Positions 34,923 through 44,190 of a DNA stretch of 64,000 nt are shown in pieces; positions within the stretch are counted from its first letter, which is position 1; each line of letters opens with the position of its first letter. The stretch comes from Saccharibacillus nicotianae. GTDB taxonomy: Bacteria > Bacillota > Bacilli > Paenibacillales > Paenibacillaceae. The DNA lies in the NCBI RefSeq assembly GCF_042681745.1, contig NZ_JBHUGF010000011.1, positions 558,001 to 622,000 of the forward strand, given 5' to 3'. The position numbers and the translations under genes are program-made. The notes under the pieces are model-generated. The model ran no database searches, was not told the origin of the DNA, and saw nothing but the letters and a program-made list of their open reading frames with translations.

Positions 34923-36731
34923 TTACACCACACGATTGAATTGGCTTTGATACAGATCATGATAGAATCCACCTGCTTGCAGTAACTCATCATGAGTTCC
35001 ACGCTCTACGACTTCGCCGCTCTGGATCACGAGAATCTGATCGGCTTCACGTATAGTGCTCAGTCGATGAGCAATCACAAAGCTAGTACGTCCTTGCATT
35101 AACTGTTTCATCGCTGTCTGAATATGCATTTCTGTACGTGTATCAACACTACTTGTAGCTTCATCCAGAATCAGAACCGATGGATTAGCAAGAATCGCAC
35201 GCGCTATCGTTAACAATTGGCGTTGTCCTTGACTTAGATTGCTTCCATCGGCAGAGAGAAGCGAATCATACCCTTCCGGTAATTTGTGAATAAAAGAATG
35301 AGCATTCGCCAGCTTCGCCGCTTCTTCAATCTCCTGATCAGTTGCTTCAAGTCGTCCATACCGAATATTATCGCGTACAGTACCGGAAAATAAATAAGCA
35401 TCTTGCAATACAATCCCGATTCGACTACGCAAGTTTTCTTTATCCAGTAAACGAATATCTTCACCATCGATTGTAATCATACCGCTATCAATTTCATAGA
35501 AACGGGTAAGCAGATTAATAATTGTTGTTTTTCCTGCTCCTGTAGGGCCCACAAGCGCAATCGTCTGTCCAGGCTTAGCTGTTAAAGAAACATCTCGTAA
35601 AATCGGTGATCCTTCTTTGTAGCTAAATTGGACATGATCAAAAATGACTTCACCATGTACTTGAGCAGGGAGTTGATGTACAGCTATTTTCTCATCTTCT
35701 GTACTTTCAGGGCGTTCATCCAATACTTCAAAAACTCGTTCTGCTCCAGCAATAGCCGATTGCAGTAGATTGAATTGATTTGCCAGTTCATTGATCGGAC
35801 GACTGAATTGCTTGGAGTAACTAAGAAAACTGACGATCACACCGACACTGGTCAACCCTTGCAAAAATAACCATCCACCAGACAAAGCAATCAACGCATA
35901 ACTGATATTGTTCACCAAGTTCATCACTGGTCCCATATTACCAGACCAGCTCTGTGCACGAATACTGGCATGAAGTAGTCGATTGTTAATCTCTTTAAAT
36001 TCGGTTAGACTGCGAGATTCCTGAACATAGGCTTTAACAACCTTTTGACCGGATACCGTTTCTTCAATATATCCATTGAGTCCGCCTAATTCTTTTTGTT
36101 GTGCTCCAAAATAACGACGGGTATGACGGGTGATCAAGCGTGTGAGCCAGAACATAATAGGTACAGTCACCAGTGTCACCAACGTTAACCAAATATTCAG
36201 CAATACCATAATCGTGAGCGTACCCATAAGAGTAAGAGCACTGGTCATAATCTGTACAACACTTTGATTGAGTGTAGTCGTTACATTTTCAATATCATTT
36301 GTCGATCGACTCATAAGATCCCCGCTGCTATGTGTATCGAAAAAGCGTAACGGCAAGTCATGTAAGTGTTTGAAAAGATCGCGTCTAATTTGAAATACCG
36401 TTTGCTGAGAAACAGCAGTCATAATATAAGCTTGTATCCAACTGGTCAGACTAGAGATCACATATAAAGCTAGCAACCATACACACAGCTGGGCTAAACC
36501 TGTATAATTACCCGTTAAAATGTATCGGTCAAAAGCTACTGTGCCGAGCAAATAGGGAGTAATCAGATTGAAAGCTGTTCCTAATAACGTCAATATAAAA
36601 ACAAGCAATAGACCTTTGCGTTGTTGACGTAAATAATCCCAGAGACGGCGTACAGTTCCTTTAGCATTTTTGGCTTTGACAGGAGCGCTATTTGATCGCC
36701 CGGCTCGACCAGGCATCATCGGATTACCCAT
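34923..36731 (-). CDS. Heterodimeric ABC exporter subunit with consensus catalytic site residues
   Basis: 602 residues: six membrane helices (about 40-320), then a nucleotide-binding domain. Walker A is GPTGAGKTT, Walker B ends ILDEATSSVD with the catalytic Glu, and the switch is IAHRLST with the His present. Its signature is LSQGQ instead of LSGGQ. The partner gene has the complementary defects, so the pair forms one active and one degenerate ATP site, as in BmrCD/LmrCD/TM287-288 multidrug exporters. It is the second gene of the operon, overlapping the first by 8 bases. Confidence 0.92.
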   Translation of the reverse strand: MGNPMMPGRAGRSNSAPVKAKNAKGTVRRLWDYLRQQRKGLLLVFILTLLGTAFNLITPYLLGTVAFDRYILTGNYTGLAQLCVWLLALYVISSLTSWIQAYIMTAVSQQTVFQIRRDLFKHLHDLPLRFFDTHSSGDLMSRSTNDIENVTTTLNQSVVQIMTSALTLMGTLTIMVLLNIWLTLVTLVTVPIMFWLTRLITRHTRRYFGAQQKELGGLNGYIEETVSGQKVVKAYVQESRSLTEFKEINNRLLHASIRAQSWSGNMGPVMNLVNNISYALIALSGGWLFLQGLTSVGVIVSFLSYSKQFSRPINELANQFNLLQSAIAGAERVFEVLDERPESTEDEKIAVHQLPAQVHGEVIFDHVQFSYKEGSPILRDVSLTAKPGQTIALVGPTGAGKTTIINLLTRFYEIDSGMITIDGEDIRLLDKENLRSRIGIVLQDAYLFSGTVRDNIRYGRLEATDQEIEEAAKLANAHSFIHKLPEGYDSLLSADGSNLSQGQRQLLTIARAILANPSVLILDEATSSVDTRTEMHIQTAMKQLMQGRTSFVIAHRLSTIREADQILVIQSGEVVERGTHDELLQAGGFYHDLYQSQFNRVV

Positions 36732-38460
36732 GAGCTTCGACCTCCTGTCCTAATTGCGAACGATATATTTCTTGATAAGTTACGCTATGTTTGATCAAGT
36801 AAGCATGATCGCCACGATCGATAATTTTGCCATCTTCCATAATTAATATCAGGTCAGCATCCAGTACAGAAGTGATGCGCTGTGCAATAATCAAGCGTGT
36901 ACTGGAAGACAATCGTTCTTCAAGCGCTTTTTGGATCAACGCTTCTGTACGCAGATCGACAGCGCTGGTGCTATCATCCATGATAAGAAGTGGAGGCTGA
37001 ATCAGTAAAGCACGTGCAATCGAAAGACGCTGTTTTTGACCTCCTGATAGATTGACTCCCCGTTGTCCGAGTAACGTATCATATCCTTCAGGCAGTTTCT
37101 CTATAAATTCGTGCGCTTGTGCCGCTTTAGCTGCTGATTCTACTTCTGCTTGAGAAGCATGAGGTCTACCGTAACGAATATTATCGCGAATACTACCGCT
37201 AAACAACAATGCTTGTTGCAACACAATTCCTATCGAACTTCGTAGTTGATCTAGATTCCACTGTTGTACATTCACATCTTGCACCAACACAGCGCCAGCG
37301 GTGACATCATACATACGCGGAATCAGATGAACAAGGCTAGACTTCCCTGCACCGGTAGCTCCTAGAATCGCAATCGTCTGTCCTGCTGTAGCCACAAAGC
37401 TAATTTGATCCAATACCGCAGGAGAATCATCATCATAAGCGAAAGAAACATCGCGAAATTCAAGTTTCCCTACTTGCTCTGGATCAGGTGTGATTGCTTG
37501 ATCCGGAGCATTTATATCAGGTTCAGTATGTAACACTTCATTGATTCGTTCTGCTGAAGCAGTAGCTCTAGACACCGACACCAATGTCATACTTAACATC
37601 ATTAGAGACATTAGTACTTGTGTTGCATAGTTGATAAAAGCAATCAGATCACCGACAGGCAAAGCACCTGTTTTGGTCAGTCCACCACCGAACCAGAGAA
37701 CAGCCACTATACAGACATCCATAATTAACATCATAATCGGCCCAATTAGAGCGACTACCCGATTGGCTTTGATCGCTATATTCGTATAATCTTGATTGAC
37801 GACATCATATCGTTTATTTTCATGGATAGCCCGTACAAAAGCTTTGATCACTCGAATACCTGCCAGATTTTCTTGAGTGACTGTATTCACCTGATCTAAT
37901 TCCGCTTGTACCCGGCTGAAAATAGGAAAAGCAGTTCGCATAATCCATATCAATGTAATCAGCAAAATAGGCATAGCAATCAACAAAATAATCGCTAATT
38001 TAAAACTAATCGTAAATGCCATAATCAAACTACCGATAGATAATAGAGGGGAACGTACTAACATTCGCAAAGCCATTAACACTAAATTTTGCAATTGCAC
38101 AACATCGTTTGTGAGACGTGTAATTAAAGAACCCGAGGAAAAGTGGTCTAGATTATGAAAAGAAAAGCGCTGAATATGTTGGAACAGCTCTGCTCGAATA
38201 TCTGCTCCAAAATGCTGAGAAGCGATACTGGCATAGATCGTACAACCGATGCCGCCTAACATCCCGATCAAAGAGAGTCCAATCATCAACAATCCGGTCT
38301 GCTGAATATGTCCAAGATCACCTTGCATGATGCCTTGATCAACAATGCTAGCGACTAATTTGGGTTGCATTAAGTCCATGATCACTTCGACCATCATTAA
38401 TAAAGGAGCAAGTAGTGCGGCGGTACGGTAAGGCTTTAAATATTTTAGTAAAGCAATCAT
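36724..38460 (-). CDS. Heterodimeric ABC exporter subunit with degenerate Walker B/H-loop
   Basis: 578 residues, six membrane helices then a nucleotide-binding domain. Walker A is GATGAGKSS and the signature LSGGQKQR is canonical, but Walker B ends MDDSTSAVD (catalytic Glu replaced by Asp) and the switch His is Gln (IAQRITS). These are the hallmarks of the BmrC-type subunit. ATG 38460 has AGGTGG just upstream; the ATG at 38502 does not. It is the first gene of the operon, divergent from glutaminase. Confidence 0.92.
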   Translation of the reverse strand: MIALLKYLKPYRTAALLAPLLMMVEVIMDLMQPKLVASIVDQGIMQGDLGHIQQTGLLMIGLSLIGMLGGIGCTIYASIASQHFGADIRAELFQHIQRFSFHNLDHFSSGSLITRLTNDVVQLQNLVLMALRMLVRSPLLSIGSLIMAFTISFKLAIILLIAMPILLITLIWIMRTAFPIFSRVQAELDQVNTVTQENLAGIRVIKAFVRAIHENKRYDVVNQDYTNIAIKANRVVALIGPIMMLIMDVCIVAVLWFGGGLTKTGALPVGDLIAFINYATQVLMSLMMLSMTLVSVSRATASAERINEVLHTEPDINAPDQAITPDPEQVGKLEFRDVSFAYDDDSPAVLDQISFVATAGQTIAILGATGAGKSSLVHLIPRMYDVTAGAVLVQDVNVQQWNLDQLRSSIGIVLQQALLFSGSIRDNIRYGRPHASQAEVESAAKAAQAHEFIEKLPEGYDTLLGQRGVNLSGGQKQRLSIARALLIQPPLLIMDDSTSAVDLRTEALIQKALEERLSSSTRLIIAQRITSVLDADLILIMEDGKIIDRGDHAYLIKHSVTYQEIYRSQLGQEVEAHG

Positions 38461-38675
38461 AGATCCACCTTCTATCTTCAAATATGTAAGCGTCAAACAC
38501 ACATATGTTTATGTTAACGTATATGCAGATTATTCGTAAAGCATCGATTAGACAGCAGTATAATTTCAATGAAGATTAGTATAAGATGGTGTAGAAAATA
38601 AATTCGAAATCATGAGATGAAAATACACACTCATTGAATATAGAAAATAAGTATAGATTTGAAGGAGGATTGTCG

Positions 38676-39617
38676 ATGAGTCAAGAACAAATGGAACGAT
38701 TAAAAACATTATTGCCCGATTGGTTAGAAACAAGTCGTCTGCATACCAGTCAGGGAAAGGTAGCTTCTTATATTCCAGAGCTTGCCAAATCTTCACAAGA
38801 TGCATTAGGGATTTTTATCGCAGATTCGCAAGGGAAAGTGATCTCAGCAGGCGATTGCGGAATTCCTTTTACCATGCAAAGTATATCTAAAGTGTTTACT
38901 TTAATACTGGCACTAATGGATCATGGAGAAGAAGCTGTATTCTTTAATGTAGGAAAAGAACCTACGGGTGATGATTTTGATTCAATGATCAAATTAGAAC
39001 TGGTAGAGCCAGGGATTCCGTTTAATCCGTTGATTAATGCAGGAGCAATCACTGTATCTTCATTAATCTCCGGTGAGAATCCGCAAGAAAAGTCAGAGCG
39101 TGTGCTGCAATTTTTCCGCAAGCTCGCAGCGAATGACAAAATCGATTACAATCTGGCAGTCTATGAATCAGAGACGGAATCCGGTCATTTGAATCGTTCA
39201 CTGGCTTATTTCCTCAAGCAAAATGGGATTATCAAAGATCCGGTAGATGATGTACTAGAAGTGTATTTCCGTCATTGTTCGATCGAAGTCAATTGTGCCG
39301 ATCTGGCACGGATGGCATTAGTACTTGCTTTTGACGGGGTAGATCCTTGTTCTGGTGAAGAATTGATTCCCCGCCGTTATGTACAGATCGCTAAAACATT
39401 TATGATTACTTGCGGAATGTATAACGCTTCTGGCGAATTTGCAATCGATGTAGGTCTGCCTGCCAAAAGTGGAGTATCCGGCGGAATCTTAACGATGGTT
39501 CCCGGACAGTATGGAATCGGATTAGTAGGGCCTTCGCTGAACAAAAGAGGCAATAGTATCGCAGGTGTGCATTTATTGGAACGTTTATCTAAAGAGTTCG
39601 ATTGGAGCTTGTTTTAA
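38676..39617 (+). CDS. glsA: Glutaminase
   Basis: 313 residues, the usual size of bacterial GlsA. The SxxK catalytic pair is S69-I-S-K72 in FTMQSISKVF. Other family blocks are NPLINAGAI, EVYFRHCSIEVNC, and GVSGGILTMVPG. It hydrolyses glutamine to glutamate and ammonia in the cytoplasm, supporting nitrogen metabolism or acid resistance. AAGGAGG is placed before ATG 38676; the ATG at 38634 has no such site. It is monocistronic, with a terminator at 39702. Confidence 0.95.
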   Translation: MSQEQMERLKTLLPDWLETSRLHTSQGKVASYIPELAKSSQDALGIFIADSQGKVISAGDCGIPFTMQSISKVFTLILALMDHGEEAVFFNVGKEPTGDDFDSMIKLELVEPGIPFNPLINAGAITVSSLISGENPQEKSERVLQFFRKLAANDKIDYNLAVYESETESGHLNRSLAYFLKQNGIIKDPVDDVLEVYFRHCSIEVNCADLARMALVLAFDGVDPCSGEELIPRRYVQIAKTFMITCGMYNASGEFAIDVGLPAKSGVSGGILTMVPGQYGIGLVGPSLNKRGNSIAGVHLLERLSKEFDWSLF

Positions 39618-39701
39618 ACGGATAAGTTGAGATGAAATAAAGTATATTTAGAATTTGCTTATCTAATTCAGTAGAAAAAGAATAATAGTCTATCGTTCAA
39701 A

Positions 39702-39744
39702 ACGTCTAAATCCTCTAAAAACAGAGAAATTTAGGCGTTTTTTT
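39702..39744 (+). terminator. Rho-independent terminator of glsA
   Basis: ACGTCTAAAT / ATTTAGGCGT with an inner CTCT/AGAG helix, then seven T. Just upstream of the Fur-controlled promoter. Confidence 0.9.
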
Positions 39745-39754
39745 GTGATAAGTG

Positions 39755-39784
39755 TTGACAAATGATAATGATTATCAGTATCTT
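39755..39784 (+). promoter_or_regulatory. Promoter with perfect Fur box for siderophore permease operon
   Basis: TTGACA (-35, 39755-39760) and a TATCTT -10-like hexamer (39779-39784), 18 bases apart. The spacer holds TGATAATGATTATCA (39763-39777), a perfect 7-1-7 Fur inverted repeat. Fur-Fe(II) bound here would block polymerase, so the transporter should be made in iron starvation. Confidence 0.9.
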
Positions 39785-39862
39785 TAAACATATGCAATTA
39801 TTACTTTTATAACAACGACTATAAATGAAACAATAGATTTTGATGTAGAAAGAGGCTTGCTT

Positions 39863-40918
39863 ATGAATCGCAGCAATGTTGTGAAAGGCAGACAGACCTC
39901 ACCTAAAGAGCAGATATGGTCGCGTCCTTACACAGCAATTTCGATCATCATCGGTGGGCTTGTCCTGTTGATATTAGGTTGTGCATTTTCTATCGCCAAA
40001 GGCAGTAAAGATATTCCGCTTGAAGAAGTCTGGCAAGCATTAGTTGCTTTTAATCCTTCAAATAGTGATCATCAGATCATATGGGAACTTCGCTTACCAC
40101 GCACGATTGCAGGTGCTCTGGTTGGAGCGGCTTTTGCTGTATCTGGCGCACTAATGCAAGGAATGACACGTAATCCGATTGCAGACCCGGGATTACTAGG
40201 GGTCAATGCAGGAGCAGGATTTGTATTAGCTCTTTGTTTTGCTTTTTTTCCGGGGCTGTCATTTAATCAGTTAATTCTGTTTTCTTTTGCTGGCGCTGCT
40301 CTTGGTGTAGGACTGGTCTACGGGATCGGATCACTTGCCAAAGGTGGGCTCAGTCCCGTACGTCTAGCATTAGCAGGATCAGCAGTAGCTGCTTTATTAG
40401 TCGCATTATCGGAAGGAATTGCTTTATATTTTCGGATTTCACAAGATATAGCGTTCTGGTATGCCGGTGGTGTAGCAGGGGTTACATGGTCGCAGGTGAA
40501 TATCTTATGGCCGTGGATACTTTTAGCACTGATTGGTTCTTTATTTCTTTCTCGTTCGATAACGATTCTCAATTTAGGGGATGATGTTGCTTCTGGATTG
40601 GGACAACGTACCGCATTAGTGCGTTTGGGCGCTGTACTGTCTGTAATGGTGTTAGCAGGAGCTTCTGTATCGACAGTAGGAGCTGTCGGCTTTCTAGGTT
40701 TGATGATTCCTCATGCCGCGCGTGCGATGGTGGGTGTCGATTACAAATGGGTGATTCCTACGTCTGCGATTCTAGGTGCATTGTTGATGGTATTTGCAGA
40801 TACGATCGGACGACTGAGTAATCCTCCTCATGAAACGCCGGTTAGTGCGTTGATCGCTGTGATTGGCGTACCTTACTTCTTCTATATTATTCGGAAGAAA
40901 GTGAGGGATAATCTGTGA
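39863..40918 (+). CDS. FecCD-family iron-siderophore ABC permease (first subunit)
   Basis: 351 residues, about ten hydrophobic helices. Family blocks: LRLPRTIAGALVGAAFAVSG, MTRNPIADPGLLGVNAGAG, GFLGLMIPHAARAMVG. It forms the membrane channel with the next gene for ferric siderophore import. ATG 39863 follows GAAAGAGG by 7 bases; the TTG at 39857 is too close. The last codons overlap the next gene in GTGA. The only regulatory signal is the Fur box upstream. Confidence 0.92.
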   Translation: MNRSNVVKGRQTSPKEQIWSRPYTAISIIIGGLVLLILGCAFSIAKGSKDIPLEEVWQALVAFNPSNSDHQIIWELRLPRTIAGALVGAAFAVSGALMQGMTRNPIADPGLLGVNAGAGFVLALCFAFFPGLSFNQLILFSFAGAALGVGLVYGIGSLAKGGLSPVRLALAGSAVAALLVALSEGIALYFRISQDIAFWYAGGVAGVTWSQVNILWPWILLALIGSLFLSRSITILNLGDDVASGLGQRTALVRLGAVLSVMVLAGASVSTVGAVGFLGLMIPHAARAMVGVDYKWVIPTSAILGALLMVFADTIGRLSNPPHETPVSALIAVIGVPYFFYIIRKKVRDNL

Positions 40919-41940
40919 ATCAAGCGATGTTTCACCGCAAACGCACGATACGTACGACTATTACATTAATTGTATTAGCACTAATCGCTTTTGGCGTGTT
41001 GTTGCTAAGTATGAATACAGGATTTAGTAAAATGTCTCCACTCGATGTATTACGTACGTTATTTGGAGGCGGAACACCCAAGCAACATTTGATTTTATTT
41101 GAATTTCGCTTACCACGGATTGTGATTGCTCTATTGGTTGGAATTGGCTTGGCGATAGCAGGAGCAATTCTGCAAGGAGTATCTCGCAATGGATTAGCAG
41201 ATCCGGGGATTCTTGGTATTAACTCGGGAGCAGGATTAGCAGTCGTATTATATGTAGTGACTAATCCGCAACGCGAATCTACTTCGCCGATGTTATTGCC
41301 TTTTCTAGCATTAATCGGAGCATTTGCAGCAGCGATTATTATTTATCTGATGGCATACAAACGTCATAAAGGGATATCGTCTGCACGTCTGGTCTTATCA
41401 GGTATAGCACTTGCCGCCGGCATTAACGCATTAATGATTGTACTTACGATTCGATTAGACCCGAATGAATTTAACTTTATTGCAACCTGGCAAGCCGGAA
41501 GTATCTGGGGAAGTAGCTGGAAATTTGTAATTACTTTATTACCATGGTTAATCGTACTGATACCTATAGCTTTGTGGAAAGCAAGACAATTGGATGTGTT
41601 TTCTTTAGGAGATGACACAGCGACAGGGCTTGGTTCACATCTCAATATACAGCGCATGATATTGTTGGTCGTTGCGGTAGCGATTAGCGCGGCTTGTGTA
41701 GCAGTGAGTGGCGGAATTGGATTTATCGGTCTACTCGGCCCGCATATTGCTCGTCGTCTGGTTGGCCCTCGTTATGAACATGTGATTCCGGTATCCGCAC
41801 TGATCGGCGCGGTACTGTTGCTAACAGCGGATATGGTTGGTCGGTCGTTGTTACAGAATTCTGAAATTCCCGCAGGGGTAATGGTCGCTATTATCGGCGC
41901 ACCCTACTTCTTATACTTATTGGCACGTTCCAAAGCCTAA
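40915..41940 (+). CDS. FecCD-family iron-siderophore ABC permease (second subunit)
   Basis: 341 residues, paralogous to the preceding subunit (EFRLPRIVIALLVGIGLAIA, ISRNGLADPGILGINSGAG-like block, GFIGLLGPHIARRLVG). The GTG start overlaps the previous stop by 4 bases, showing translational coupling for equal amounts of the two subunits. No substrate-binding lipoprotein gene is present nearby; it must be encoded elsewhere. Confidence 0.92.
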   Translation: MNQAMFHRKRTIRTTITLIVLALIAFGVLLLSMNTGFSKMSPLDVLRTLFGGGTPKQHLILFEFRLPRIVIALLVGIGLAIAGAILQGVSRNGLADPGILGINSGAGLAVVLYVVTNPQRESTSPMLLPFLALIGAFAAAIIIYLMAYKRHKGISSARLVLSGIALAAGINALMIVLTIRLDPNEFNFIATWQAGSIWGSSWKFVITLLPWLIVLIPIALWKARQLDVFSLGDDTATGLGSHLNIQRMILLVVAVAISAACVAVSGGIGFIGLLGPHIARRLVGPRYEHVIPVSALIGAVLLLTADMVGRSLLQNSEIPAGVMVAIIGAPYFLYLLARSKA

Positions 41941-42099
41941 CAGTAAGTGATATCGCGTAATACTTCCAAGCAAAATATAAAATTAACAAGTTGTGTCGCT
42001 GTTGCTAATGATTAATCTTGATCGTGTAGTCTAAGATTGAAAATACAGAGTGGAGTCAGGTGTATTGTGCATCGGGTTCACTGAAAAGGGTGGATAACA

Positions 42100-42963
42100 A
42101 TGGTTCGTTTAATGACGTCTAAGCTTGATATTGCATATGAAGATCGGTTGATTGTAGAAGACTTGAGTGTACAGATTCCTCAAGGACAGATTACAGCATT
42201 AGTCGGAGCCAACGGTTCAGGCAAATCAACGATTCTGAAAACGATGGCACGTATTATGCAACCCAAATCGGGAGCAGTATTACTGGACGGCAAATCGATC
42301 CACAAACAATCTACTCGTGAAATTGCCAAACAATTAGCCATTTTGCCTCAGAATCCGACAGCACCTGAAGGATTGACGGTCACTGAATTGGTATCATATG
42401 GACGTTTCCCGTATCAAAAAGGATTCGGTTCGATGAAAGCAGAAGATAAAGCGATGGTTGAATGGGCTATCGAAGCGACAGGTATGGTAGACTTCTATGA
42501 TCGTCCAATCGATCAGTTATCCGGTGGTCAGCGTCAACGTGCATGGATCGCGATGGCACTTGCGCAAGATACCGATATTTTATTTTTGGATGAGCCGACG
42601 ACCTTTTTAGATATGGCGCATCAGTTGGAAGTACTGCAATTGTTAGAAAAGCTGAATGCTGACTCTCAACGCACGATTGTGATGGTTGTACATGATCTGA
42701 ATCATGCTTCCCGTTATGCTCATCATATGATTGCGATCAAAAATGGTAAAGCTGTAGCAGAAGGAACACCAGTAGAAGTCGTTTCTTGCGATGTGCTTCG
42801 CAACGTATTTGGTATCGAAGCAGATATCGTAACAGATCCTCGCAGTGGCGTGCCTTTGTGTCTGCCTTATGCACTGGAAGGTCATATTGCTGAAGCAGTG
42901 CAACAAGAACAACAGGTCAATCAAGTGCGTCATCAACATTCAATGCGTATGGCACACAACTAA
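42100..42963 (+). CDS. Iron-siderophore ABC transporter ATPase (FecE/YusV-like)
   Basis: 287 residues. Walker A GANGSGKST, Q-loop ILPQNPTAPEG, signature LSGGQRQRAW, Walker B ILFLDEPTTFLD, and switch VVHDLNH. The VSYGRFPYQKGF segment is typical of siderophore ATPases of the YusV/FhuC type, which may serve several permeases. GGGTGGA precedes the ATG, 159 bases after the permease stop; the gap shows no terminator or separate promoter that I can support. Confidence 0.92.
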   Translation: MVRLMTSKLDIAYEDRLIVEDLSVQIPQGQITALVGANGSGKSTILKTMARIMQPKSGAVLLDGKSIHKQSTREIAKQLAILPQNPTAPEGLTVTELVSYGRFPYQKGFGSMKAEDKAMVEWAIEATGMVDFYDRPIDQLSGGQRQRAWIAMALAQDTDILFLDEPTTFLDMAHQLEVLQLLEKLNADSQRTIVMVVHDLNHASRYAHHMIAIKNGKAVAEGTPVEVVSCDVLRNVFGIEADIVTDPRSGVPLCLPYALEGHIAEAVQQEQQVNQVRHQHSMRMAHN

Positions 42964-42992
42964 TATACATTAAATAATAATAGATACATCTA

Positions 42993-43032
42993 ATCGGTAG
43001 TTTTCTTCTTTTAAAAGGAGAGAACTACCGAT
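42993..43032 (+). terminator. Rho-independent terminator of the siderophore operon
   Basis: ATCGGTAGTT / AACTACCGAT stem, extended by an imperfect TTCT/AGAG region, followed by ATTTTGATT. It is 30 bases after the ATPase stop. Confidence 0.75.
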
Positions 43033-43046
43033 ATTTTGATTCCAAA

Positions 43047-43084
43047 TAAAAAAAGCAAAATCGGATATAAATGATTTTGCTTTT
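43047..43084 (-). terminator. Rho-independent terminator of the PdxH-like gene
   Basis: AAAAGCAAAATC / GATTTTGCTTTT stem with a 10-base loop; read on the minus strand it ends in seven T. Confidence 0.85.
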
Positions 43085-43135
43085 ACAATAGAAGCTGAGA
43101 TAAAGAGAATTTTACTGAAAAAAATTATGATCTCT

Positions 43136-43792
43136 TTAAGGCCACAACTGCTGATGTGTCCATTGTCCATCATGGAGCAGATACTGATAACGTGTATGTT
43201 TGCGATCAGTATCAGCTTGCCAGAATTCGATCTGTTGCGCATGAACAGCAAATAGTCGCCAATTGGGTGTAACGATATCAGGATCTTGGTCGATCTTTTG
43301 CTCTTGAATAGCGATCGAACGTTCCAATTCTTCTTCACTTGCTAAAGGTTGGCTTTGATGTTCGGTCATAGCTACAGCGCGTGCAATCGGGGAACGTCTT
43401 CTTAAATCGATCGCTCCTGCTTCTAGTCCCATATCTTCGGCTACACCCCGAATACGAATCTGTCTACCTAACTCTGGCCAATAGAATGTTAATGCTACCT
43501 TTGGATTGTGCTGGATATGTTGACCTTTTTGACTTTCTAATCCGGTTGCAAAATAAAAAGAATCGTCTTTGGCTTCTTTGATAATCAGTACTCGTGCATC
43601 TGGAAAACCATCAGAATCTACAGTAGAAATCGTCATTGCATGAGGTTCTTTAACTTTCATTTCGATCGCTAATTTCATCCAATCTAAAAAGAGTTCAGTC
43701 GGATTCTCCGGTAATGATTGAGTATCCCAGGTAGGGAAAGGGCCAGATAAAGCTTTCAAACCACGCAAGATATTGCTTGATTGTGTACTCAT
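43136..43792 (-). CDS. Pyridoxamine 5'-phosphate oxidase family protein (PdxH-like)
   Basis: 218 residues, equal in length to E. coli PdxH. FMN-binding blocks: ARVLIIKEAKDDSFYFATGL, SQKGQHIQHNPKVALTFYWP, RQIRIRGVAE. The C-terminal substrate block NWRLFAVHAQQIEFWQ then RKHTRYQY is close to the family R/H-x-R pattern. It would oxidise pyridoxine or pyridoxamine phosphate to PLP with oxygen, or act in a related flavin reaction (PhzG-like). AAAGGTGG sets the start at 43792; the longer frame to 43918 includes an unlikely hydrophobic leader. Confidence 0.85.
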   Translation of the reverse strand: MSTQSSNILRGLKALSGPFPTWDTQSLPENPTELFLDWMKLAIEMKVKEPHAMTISTVDSDGFPDARVLIIKEAKDDSFYFATGLESQKGQHIQHNPKVALTFYWPELGRQIRIRGVAEDMGLEAGAIDLRRRSPIARAVAMTEHQSQPLASEEELERSIAIQEQKIDQDPDIVTPNWRLFAVHAQQIEFWQADTDRKHTRYQYLLHDGQWTHQQLWP

Positions 43793-43941
43793 TTTACCAA
43801 CCACCTTTATATAATTTGTTCTCACTATAACATAAACAATGTAGAGCAAATAAACGCGATGATCAAACATACCATATAAGAAACATATTCTTATATAACT
43901 TTGTGAAAATATGAACAAATTGCGAACTTATCGTAAACCCC

Positions 43942-43997
43942 TTGTAATGTGATAAAAATCACAATATAATAGCAATACAAGGTGAATTAATTCACAA
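43942..43997 (+). promoter_or_regulatory. nox promoter with two Rex/Fnr-like operators
   Basis: -35 TTGTAA (43942-43947) and -10 TATAAT (43965-43970), 17-base spacer. Dyad 1, TGTGATAAAAATCACA (43948-43963), fills the spacer. Dyad 2, GGTGAATTAATTCACAA (43981-43997), begins at about +5. Both half-sites fit Rex (TTGTGAA-N4-TTCACAA); dyad 1 also fits the Fnr consensus TGTGA-N6-TCACA exactly. Placement over the core promoter implies repression, which suits the NADH-sensing repressor Rex. The remaining ~190 bases to the ATG are an untranslated leader with no structure that I can name. Confidence 0.82.
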
Positions 43998-44190
43998 CAT
44001 AAAAAAAACAAAAAACACCATATTAAAAAATAGAACAGTCAACCAGAAGATGGGCAGATAGAGAAACCACACACTTCTCTTACTCCTAACCATTTAATTC
44101 ACCTGAATGTTACTTGTCGGATATTCAGCTCAGACTGTACAACATTGGATAAAAATTATAAAAATATAGATTTATCAGGAGGAAGAAACC

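Noticed and set aside
44000..44190. Riboswitch in the long nox leader
   Set aside because: Only a short CTGAAT/ATTCAG pairing is visible, with no conserved core that I recognise; regulation is better explained by the operator dyads.
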